64,000 bases of DNA from NCBI RefSeq assembly GCF_004803795.1, contig NZ_CP012543.1, forward strand, positions 1,178,001 through 1,242,000, given 5' to 3'. Below, one piece after another: positions 55,407 to 63,700 of this stretch. This DNA is from Campylobacter rectus (GTDB taxonomy: Bacteria > Campylobacterota > Campylobacteria > Campylobacterales > Campylobacteraceae). How positions within the stretch are numbered: the first letter of the stretch is position 1; the number at the start of each line of letters is the position of its first letter. A model generated the notes under the pieces. That model had not been told where the DNA came from. It made no database searches and saw only the letters and a program-made list of their open reading frames with translations. The translations under genes and the position numbers were made by a program.

Positions 55407-58004
55407 TTACGCAACAAGTAAATTTAAATTTACAAATTCCTTTAACGCTTCAAACCCGTTATTAGCTAAGCTTCCGTCTCTTAGCAAAGTATGATTTCCA
55501 AATAGTTCGCTTCCGTTTGTTACGCTATTTGCGATTAAGGTTTTATTGATTAAAATTCCGTCGTTTTTATCTATCCAAGAGGTATTTTCTGCGAATTTGT
55601 TATTATCTAGGTCGAAGTATGTTTTACCGTTTTTTCTTGATATTGTTTTTACTCCGTCACCGTTTAAATCAATCACAATAGGTGAAGTTTTAGTTGAAGC
55701 CGGGGTCGTATCAGGAAAAGTATCGTTTGGACTGTCGGGGTCAGGATCCGGATCTCTATCATCGTCTTTTATAGTGCCTCTTGCGCTACTTATTACTTCC
55801 GCCGTTAAGTCTGAGGACTCATCTACAACACAAGCATTTACCACAAATGATCTGTTGCCTTGAGGATAGTTATCGTCTTCCCAGGTGAAGTTAAAGTCTT
55901 TGCTGATGTCTCTTTCTTTAAATTCTATAATACTCTTATCCCCTTTCATACTGGTTACTACTTCTACTTTAAGATATTCTCCTTTATCCAGCTTTCTGTT
56001 AAGAGACAGGGTAAAAGGAAGTCCCCTGTCTCCAAGAGATTCTTTTAACCAGTTAGCGCTTCCCTCTTTATTTGTTACGGATACTTCTATCTTACTGTTT
56101 GCCAGTTTTATACCCAGGGATTTGTCTTCTTTGCTAAATTCGTTTATAGTTATACTCTTATCTCCCTTTTGCACTATTAGGGTAGATTTACCTCCGCTTT
56201 CGTTTAGTCTATACTCTATCAAGCCGTCTTTACTTACGTATGCCTCTTTATCCTTATCGTATGTTCCGCCCGTTAGCTCAACTCCGTCAAACACTACCTT
56301 GCCTTTACCATCGCTATCAAAGATGATGTCTTTATCTCCTACGTAGTAGGTGTCAAAGCCGTCTCCGCCATATAGTAGGTCTTCTTTATCGTCATTGTCC
56401 GTATATATGGTATCCTTACCGTTTCCGCCGTAGATAGTATCTTTTCCTTGTCCTGCGTAAATAGTATCGTCTCCGTCATCATCGTTATCTTTACCGTTAT
56501 TTACTCCGCCGTATACGGTATTCTCTCCTTTGGAACCTCTTAGGTCTATAGTATCGTTACCTGAGCCTGCTTCGATGTAGTTATCGTGCTTGCCGCCTTT
56601 TATGCTATCGTTACCGGCCAAGGCATATATACGGTTATTAAAATTAGGCCTAGCTTGTATCGTTTCGTCCAGATTGACTCCAAATACTACATCGGTTTCC
56701 TTGTCGCTATTTCCTGCAGGATTACTATATAGTTCTTTTTTGGTTTCAATGTCAAAGTAATTAAAATTTACGGGTTTTTTATCGGGATATTTTAAAGCCG
56801 CCTCAAACATTTTTGCTTTATCTTTAATATAGTCGTCCGAGTATTCATCTTTATACTTTTCAAACTCTTTATAAGCTGGAGAGTCTACGCCTGATACTAT
56901 GAAAGGGTTTAGGTGAACCAGGGCGTAGAGAGCAGATATCGGGATGGAGGAATTTGTAAAAAAAGAGCTGACCGACGAATCCCTATGTAGCAAATTTATG
57001 CTAAATTTAGTATCGTTTTTCTCAAAATCTATGGCTATATCTATGATGTCTTTTTGCTCAGCATTATTGCCGTTTACTATCTTGTTGATAACATTTAACG
57101 TTTTATTGGCAACCCGTTCTACTCCATTACCATTGTGTCCAAATAAAGCTGAACCCTTATGAAATCCACTTAGATAATCAGTTATTTCTTCTTCCCTGAT
57201 ACCATTTTTTATCATTTCGTCGTAGAAGTAGAGGATTTTAGAGAGAGCTGCCATAGAGTGGCTTTCACCTGAAACTTCTACGAGCTCTCCAAATCTTTCT
57301 TTCCACCATAAATTTGCTATAAGGCTGAAAGCGTCTTTAGCTCTAACGTCTGTTACGGATGTAGTCATAGGCGAATTTTGGTAATTATAAAAGGCCTCAC
57401 CGGTATTTTTGTCGACATAATGTTTTGAGTTGATTTGTTCATTACCTATCCAAAAATACTTCTCACCATCCTTATATATTTTTTTATAAACTAAACTCTT
57501 TCCACTAGGTGCATTAAAAGTATATACTTTACTGAAGAGATCAGGGAACATTTTTGAAGCTATTTGAGCTAGTGCTCCACCCAGAGAATGACCTACTATT
57601 GTAATCTTTTGTTTTTCTGGAATTTTGCTTTCATTGTTTAATTTATTTATGAAATTAATCATATCTAAAGTTTGACTGCCTGGCATAGAGCTTATAGCCA
57701 AATTACCATCTGCTATTATAGTATCCTTGATTGTTTCATACCATTTTATGGGGTGAATTCCTATTTCCGTTCCCCTAATAGATAAAATGTATTCCTCGGT
57801 GTCTCTGTTTTGAAATAAGGTGGCTTGAAAGCCGCTTCCACCTTCTCTCTGTTCATAGCTATCTATAACCTTAAATTGCTTTCTAAAATTATACCTTTGC
57901 ATTCCGGTCGTAGATATATCACCGCTATCGTCAGCGGATAGAAAATCCGCATATCCAGCCCATGCTAGTTCGGAGTATATTTTTAATTCGCCGTATTTAC
58001 TCAT
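55407..58004 (-). CDS. Lipase-type RTX protein, truncated 3' end
   Basis: An 865-residue frame. The N-terminal lipase (IVGHSLGGALAQIA, Ser near residue 140; VYTFNAPSGK) is homologous to that of the 3025-residue protein. RTX repeats and a beta domain follow, nearly identical to the giant protein (55754-56580 at DNA level). The start of the self-processing module reads TSPIVIDLNGDGV, that is Ser-Pro instead of Asp-Pro, so cleavage is not expected. It ends at ALKEFVNLNLLVA, inside the module, lacking the long RTX tail and type I signal. The 365-residue membrane gene ends four bases before its ATG. Confidence 0.75.
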   Translation of the reverse strand: MSKYGELKIYSELAWAGYADFLSADDSGDISTTGMQRYNFRKQFKVIDSYEQREGGSGFQATLFQNRDTEEYILSIRGTEIGIHPIKWYETIKDTIIADGNLAISSMPGSQTLDMINFINKLNNESKIPEKQKITIVGHSLGGALAQIASKMFPDLFSKVYTFNAPSGKSLVYKKIYKDGEKYFWIGNEQINSKHYVDKNTGEAFYNYQNSPMTTSVTDVRAKDAFSLIANLWWKERFGELVEVSGESHSMAALSKILYFYDEMIKNGIREEEITDYLSGFHKGSALFGHNGNGVERVANKTLNVINKIVNGNNAEQKDIIDIAIDFEKNDTKFSINLLHRDSSVSSFFTNSSIPISALYALVHLNPFIVSGVDSPAYKEFEKYKDEYSDDYIKDKAKMFEAALKYPDKKPVNFNYFDIETKKELYSNPAGNSDKETDVVFGVNLDETIQARPNFNNRIYALAGNDSIKGGKHDNYIEAGSGNDTIDLRGSKGENTVYGGVNNGKDNDDDGDDTIYAGQGKDTIYGGNGKDTIYTDNDDKEDLLYGGDGFDTYYVGDKDIIFDSDGKGKVVFDGVELTGGTYDKDKEAYVSKDGLIEYRLNESGGKSTLIVQKGDKSITINEFSKEDKSLGIKLANSKIEVSVTNKEGSANWLKESLGDRGLPFTLSLNRKLDKGEYLKVEVVTSMKGDKSIIEFKERDISKDFNFTWEDDNYPQGNRSFVVNACVVDESSDLTAEVISSARGTIKDDDRDPDPDPDSPNDTFPDTTPASTKTSPIVIDLNGDGVKTISRKNGKTYFDLDNNKFAENTSWIDKNDGILINKTLIANSVTNGSELFGNHTLLRDGSLANNGFEALKEFVNLNLLVA
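55754..56580. repeat. 827-bp block shared with the giant RTX gene
   Basis: Matches 42330-43156 at a constant offset of 13424 with few differences. It codes for the RTX block and beta domain. Its end coincides with the divergence of the self-processing module. Confidence 0.8.
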
Positions 58005-58007
58005 CTT

Positions 58008-59105
58008 TTATCCTTTAAAATAAATTTTGATTAAATCTTCATTACATATTTTTAGGCTGGTCGTTAGATTTTTGCCGCCGCACACTCTAACCGTTCCTCC
58101 ACTGCTTTGAGCGCCTAAAGACACGAGAGTATTGTTTATCAACCCCCATACGGAGTAAGTCCTATCCATGTAATCTTTTGCGTAAATATTATCCGCCAAT
58201 ATCTTGCCGCTGTCGTTGTCTATTATGTATGAGCCGTAGTAAAATTCTCCTCTTTTGTTGCTAATATCGGGTCGCTTGGAGCAAGAATTTGTATAATAAT
58301 AGGGGTCGTAACAAGTCTTTAGTTCTATACGCGAAATTTCATTTGCTTTTACCTCTATCCTTGCTATGCATTTGTCGTCTGAATTTGACAATTTCTCTAT
58401 TTTATTCTCAGGCTTATTTATATTTTTAAATTCAAGTATAGCCCATGCTATAAATCTATCGTCGTAGTCATATCCCTTAAAATTTTTATTAACTGGAAAT
58501 TTATCTTTTGCGATTTTTATCAGTTTATTTATCACTGCTCTTTGTTCGTCCGAATATTTAGACATATCGTTATTTTCATATGGTTTATAGTCGATGTCTT
58601 CATAATTTTTTAAATTTGAGAAAAACTCTTTAGCAAGTGATTCTGTGTATTCTTTCGAAATGCTTTCATAAGCGACGTGGTAAAAGACGTTTCTTTTAAA
58701 TAGACAATCTTTTGACGTATTGTCGTCTAAGTAAACTCTAAAATACCTATCATCAAGCCTATGGTTGTAGTTTAGTCGCTCATAAGGGTCTCTAACTCGT
58801 TTATATTCATAAAAAAATCCATCTTTTAAAATATCTTTATATATCCAAAAACGATCCGCTTTTGAGTAATCCATTTCGCCTACATATACGCCTTTTGGGC
58901 GAATATGATCGTAAACCGTTATTTTTGCGTATTTGGAAGCATCGCTCGTAAATATCACACCGATAAGCAAGTCATGCCCGCAAAACGCTAATGCCCAAAC
59001 GATAGAAAACACAAGCCTTTTCCAAAAGGTTTTGAGCTTTTTCAAGCCCACGAATAAAATCGCCATTGCAATGCCAACAATGAGTAAAACTACTAACGCG
59101 AACAT
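58008..59105 (-). CDS. Membrane protein, cassette class A, paired with lipase-type RTX gene
   Basis: A 365-residue protein with two N-terminal transmembrane helices (ALVVLLIVGIAMAILFVGL; LVFSIVWALAFCGHDLLIGV) and a large soluble domain with several Cys (ELKTCYDPYYYTNSCSKR; VRVCGGKN; KICNED). AAGGAG precedes the ATG. It is homologous to the 343-residue protein at 45151 through RYFR-[IV]-YLDD and DSGKILADN. It ends four bases before the 865-residue RTX gene. No known family recognised. Confidence 0.65.
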   Translation of the reverse strand: MFALVVLLIVGIAMAILFVGLKKLKTFWKRLVFSIVWALAFCGHDLLIGVIFTSDASKYAKITVYDHIRPKGVYVGEMDYSKADRFWIYKDILKDGFFYEYKRVRDPYERLNYNHRLDDRYFRVYLDDNTSKDCLFKRNVFYHVAYESISKEYTESLAKEFFSNLKNYEDIDYKPYENNDMSKYSDEQRAVINKLIKIAKDKFPVNKNFKGYDYDDRFIAWAILEFKNINKPENKIEKLSNSDDKCIARIEVKANEISRIELKTCYDPYYYTNSCSKRPDISNKRGEFYYGSYIIDNDSGKILADNIYAKDYMDRTYSVWGLINNTLVSLGAQSSGGTVRVCGGKNLTTSLKICNEDLIKIYFKG

Positions 59106-59430
59106 AAAAACGCTCCTTAACGATTTTTGCTTGAAAAATTATACATTTAATTATTGTTGAATGCCATAATACGTATGATCTTTTAATCCAAAATCTTTTA
59201 ACAAGTTTTACAGTTAAGGCTATAATTGTGAAATTTTCAAATATACACAGAATAACGAAAAATACCCATAGTATCCCCTTTGGAGATATGGTAAAGCAAG
59301 GAGTGAAGTTGGCGCTAGCGTGTTGCATATTTAATCCTTTTTAAAAAATACATATGCAAATTTATATAGCCTAAAGAACTTTTCCGAATAGTAGCATTCT
59401 ACTCTTACATATTTTAAACTATTATTAAAT
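59106..59430. other. Gene-free cassette boundary with 113-bp repeat copy
   Basis: No gene supported. 59330-59443 is the second copy of the boundary repeat at 46180-46292. A 118-codon frame reaching into the next gene in another phase has no recognisable content. Confidence 0.55.
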
Positions 59431-60447
59431 TTAGAAAAAGATCCTACCTAAGCTTTTACCACCCTCTATGGTATCATTGTTTTGATAGCCGTATAAAGTA
59501 TTGTCGCTCTCATCTCCGATTACCGTAAGACGTAAGTCCTGACTAGACATAGTAACCCCGTCTGCAAATTTAAAAGGTATTTGATTGACACTCTGCGAAT
59601 ACCAACGTTTTATGCTTATGCTATCTTGCGTTCCTTTTATTTTTATATTTAGTCCGCTACCGTCTTGGTTAGAAAACTCAACCTCGTCTTTTCTTATATC
59701 TTCAAAGTATTCGCTACCGTTATCTATCTTACCATTACCGTTTCTATCGTAAGCTAAGAATGCATCATCTTTACTTATCCACCCGGTAGCTTCTTTAAAG
59801 CCGTTGTTATCCATATCGAAATTTACCGCTCCGTTTAGTTTAGATGTGGTTGTACCGTCTTTGTTTAGGTCTATTATGATAGGATCGTAACGCACGGGAG
59901 CGTTTTCGGGGTCATTGGGATCGGTAGGAACATCCGGGTTATTTGGATAGTTTGGATTATTGGGATTGTCCGGATCTCTATCATCGTCTTTTATAGTGCC
60001 TCTTGCGCTACTTATTACTTCCGCCGTTAAGTCTGAGGACTCATCTACAACACAAGCATTTACCACAAATGATCTATTGCCTTGAGGATAGTTATCGTCT
60101 TCCCAGGTGAAGTTAAAGTCTTTACCGATATCTCCTTCTCCTTCTTTAAATTCTATAATACTCTTATCCCCTTTCATACTGGTTACTACTTCTACTTTAA
60201 GATACTCTCCTTTATCCAGCTTTCTGTTAAGAGACAGGGTAAAAGGAAGTCCCGCATCTCCAAGAGATTCTTGTAGCCAGCGATCGCCGCCCTCTTTATT
60301 TGTTACTGATACTTCTATCTTACTGTTTGCCAGTTTTATACCCAGGGATTTATCTTCTTTGCTAAATTCGTTTATCGTTATGCTCTTATCTCCTTTTTGC
60401 ACCGTTAGGGTAGATTTACCTCTGCTTGCATCAGTTACGTTATGCAT
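59431..60447 (-). CDS. Chimeric RTX fragment with self-processing module
   Basis: A 338-residue frame assembled from separate parts of the giant RTX protein. It begins MHNVTD (found near residue 340 of the giant protein), jumps to the beta domain, and keeps the module with Asp188-Pro189 (YDPIIIDLNKDG). It is fused after KIDNGSE directly to YFEDIRKDEVEF, a HCBP-related segment that lies over 1 kb later in the giant gene. It ends in GGKSLGRIFF. It lacks a proper N-terminus and C-terminus, so it is probably a pseudogene or a silent donor. Confidence 0.5.
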   Translation of the reverse strand: MHNVTDASRGKSTLTVQKGDKSITINEFSKEDKSLGIKLANSKIEVSVTNKEGGDRWLQESLGDAGLPFTLSLNRKLDKGEYLKVEVVTSMKGDKSIIEFKEGEGDIGKDFNFTWEDDNYPQGNRSFVVNACVVDESSDLTAEVISSARGTIKDDDRDPDNPNNPNYPNNPDVPTDPNDPENAPVRYDPIIIDLNKDGTTTSKLNGAVNFDMDNNGFKEATGWISKDDAFLAYDRNGNGKIDNGSEYFEDIRKDEVEFSNQDGSGLNIKIKGTQDSISIKRWYSQSVNQIPFKFADGVTMSSQDLRLTVIGDESDNTLYGYQNNDTIEGGKSLGRIFF

Positions 60448-60590
60448 TAGGAGCTACAAAGTGGCTTTTGCTCGAAACTTCTATTTCCCGTCCGGCGTTA
60501 AGTCCCGTTTCGGCAATTAAGCTAAGTCCGTCTTTGACTACTATGTCTGTTATCTTGGGGTTGTAAAAATTTTATACTCAAAGCATTAAT
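60448..60590 (-). pseudogene. Decayed piece of a lipase domain
   Basis: The stretch matches 43866-44005 of the giant RTX gene (for example the GACGGACTTAGCTTAATTG region and CCCCAAGATAACAGACAT) with substitutions and small gaps, and has no open frame. It continues the fragment at 59431-60447, so the whole 59431-60590 stretch is a collapsed RTX gene. Confidence 0.7.
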
Positions 60591-60670
60591 AATTCACGGA
60601 TTTTTTGCAACAAAACAGAATCTTTTTTATTGTTATTTAAGACATATTATTGAATATTCTCTAGGTTTGT

Positions 60671-60700
60671 GATAATATACCAAGCAAAAAGCGATCAAGG
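60671..60700 (+). promoter_or_regulatory. Promoter/RBS region of the giant plus-strand gene
   Basis: GATAAT (60671-60676) is a likely -10 with TTGAAT (60650-60655) as a weak -35 at a short spacing of 15. CAAGG at 60696-60700 is the ribosome-binding site, seven bases before the ATG at 60708. Confidence 0.4.
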
Positions 60701-60707
60701 ATGTTTT

Positions 60708-63700
60708 ATGCCTCTAACCCCTAGAAGCCATACGAATTTCAAAGAAGATTTAATAGAACTTATAAAACTACGATATAAAGATACCGTCGATACAAATCGT
60801 CCTTTTTTCCTAAGTGACAAACCATTTATAGGCCACGGCTTTAGCCTAAAAGACGATATCGATACGATATGCGATCAAATTTACGGAAAAGAGAAAAACA
60901 AGGCGCTTCTTGAGGGGGTTAAAAAGGCTATAGCCGGTTTTAAAAAAGATAAAACCAAATCAAGCGATGAAAACGCCACCTTGCTTTATAAAAAAATAAA
61001 TAAAGCCGCAAACGATTCAAAAAAGACTTCTAAATCGTCAGCTAAAGAACAGACGTCAAGTGGATCCTCCGGCAAATCTCCCTCGCCCTCTTCATTTAAA
61101 AACCCGTCCTCTCAAACCGAGAAACCTCAAAACCCTTTGCCCGAGTTTAAATTTACCTCCGAGGATCAAAAAAATGCTATCCTTGAACAAAAGCTAAAAC
61201 CTCTCGTCCGAGAGATAAACAAAAAGCTAAGCGGCTCGCCTCTTGGAAATTTAGGAGATATTACGCTTGCTACCTCTAGTCAAACGTCCGGCAAGGAAGC
61301 CGCTTCATCCGATAAGCGATCATCAGGTCCCGGCAAAGAACACGTAGCTCTTCTGGCTTTTCTTTATCTTAGCGATAAAAAGGAGCTAAATCCCTCCCTG
61401 GTAACTTATATCAAGAGTAAAAATCGCTTTAGGGTTTGGTATTGGCTGGCCTATGAAAGCTTTGGCGGTAAAACGGGCGATAAATTTGCCAAACTAAGAG
61501 AGAGGATTTCAAGCAGATTCGGCCTTTTCGAGTATGACGCATATAACGAAAATTTAAACGGCTCATCCTCCTCTTTTAAGAACCAAACCGGCCTTAGCGC
61601 TTCAAATTCGACCAAGGTCGGCACGGAGCATATCGGCTTTAGCGAGTGTATAGATGTATTTAGCCATTTAAACGTAACAAAGATAAAATACCCTAAAAAA
61701 GACGAAGAAGACAAAGAGAGCGTAGAAGAAGCCACCTGCCTGGAGTTTATAAAAACCTACGAGACAAATAGAGTAAAGCCGAGTAAAGCGCCTAATTTAA
61801 ATAACGGCTCCTCAAATAAAAACTTAAGCTCAAAAAAACAAAATCCGAGCCCAAGCGGATTTGGCGCAGAACCGGGCGACGCATCCGCCGCTTCAAAACA
61901 AGAAGCCTTGTTTAAGCTTTTTGCGGACAGGCTAAATTTTCTCTTAGCCCCCCATACCTCTAAAACCTTTAGTTTAGAAAACATCTACTGCATAAACCTA
62001 ACCCTCACAGCGGGGTCTAACGCTTCAAGGATAAACAAGCTCTTAAGAAAAAGAGAGGAAGAGCTCTATAAACAAGAGAATATACTCATACTATGCCCGG
62101 TTAAAACCGCTACTCCTATTAGAATTTTCCAACCCAAAAAGAGCAGCTTTACCATAGTGCTGGCTAGCCAAACCCCATTTGACTGTAGCGAGCTAAATCC
62201 AAGAGAGCTAAATCCGAACAGAGCTAACTACGGTAAGGTAAATTTATGCGAGCTGTTGCTTACGGATTTTAAATTTAACCCTTATGAAAAAGCAAACGCC
62301 AAGCATACTACCCAAGATCCAAAAACCCCTACTACTGAAGAGATAAAATTTAAAAACGCTAAAACAAGTAGCAGGTCCCTTGATCCCTTTACGGGCAAAT
62401 TCGTTTCAAACGATACGGTAACTCTTTACCGAGGCGAAGATAGTGGCGATAACGAAAACAAAAGCGAGGCAAATAGCAAAGAAGGTAAAAAATCTTCAAG
62501 CGATAAAACCAAACCGAAAAACCCGTACTTTACGTCTATTAGACGAGACGAAGAAGATATGGAGTATAAGCTAAAAGAGGGCATGGTAGAGATGAGTTGC
62601 TTTAAACAAAACAGCGACTCGGATCTCAAAGCATTAAATTCAGTCTCGAATCAAGCCTCGCCCCATAGGCTCACCTATCTAAATTTCACCCTCCTAAATT
62701 TTGCTAAGGAAAACAACTTTACCCTTAGAGACGATAAGGCTTCAGCTATGTTTGATATGAAGCTTCTTCTTGCCTACGGAAACGAAGCTACGCCTACTTC
62801 TTACTCAAGCTCGAACTTTACCCTTACCCTCCAAGATCTCATCATCGAAAATGAAAACGGAGAAGCTAGCGATATAGATAAAGTATATCTTCATCACTGC
62901 TCGGATAAAACGGTATATGAAAGCTCGTCTTTGGTAAAAAACAAAGACTCCGTATTTAAAAACTCATATACGGCTACGTTTAACATACCCATAGATAAAG
63001 AAAACAAAAAAGATACCAAGCTCATAATATATTCAAGCGATCTAAGTAAAACCCATACCACCAAAGATATACATAAACGCTCGGATACTGCGGTAATATC
63101 TCTAAGCTATAAAGATAAAAACAACCAAAGCTTTTGCTACCTAAGAAAAACCTCTCTAAGAGATATAACCGATAATATAATAAACGTTATCTCGGATAAC
63201 GAGTATCCGTTTAAAACAAATGAGGACATAACCCTAAAGGCTATATATAAACAAGAGGAAAAAGACGAACGAGGAAACGAAAACAAAAAGTATAAAGAGG
63301 TAGTATGGGGATATAAGGTAATAAAAACCGTAGAGTATAACGAAGCATCAAAATCAAATCCTAAAGACGTCATACTCTTAAAGAATAAAAAAGACGAACG
63401 AATCAAAGAAACGAAAGATAATAAATCAAACAAAGAAGAAGGTCTAATAAAAGGCAAAGAGATAACGATCCAAATCTCAAAGGTGGTAACCAAAGACGAC
63501 CTGGCCAAACTAAAACAAGGAGGACACTCTATAATATTCTTTGCCGCTCTTAAAGAAAAAGAGAAGAAAGAGAAAGAAACGGACAAGAAGAAAAAACAAA
63601 ACGATAAGTTCAAAGATACGAATGAAGCTAAATTTCAGTTTAATACCGGATACGGTAAGACTCATATGAGGGTGGATATAAATAAAGAGTATGAAGAAGA

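Noticed and set aside
58972-59328. 118-residue frame at the start of the class A membrane gene
   Set aside because: It overlaps the true gene in another phase and has no ribosome-binding site or family features.
35380-60590. Type I secretion genes for the RTX proteins
   Set aside because: No ABC exporter, adaptor or TolC-like gene is present in this window, so the exporter must be elsewhere.
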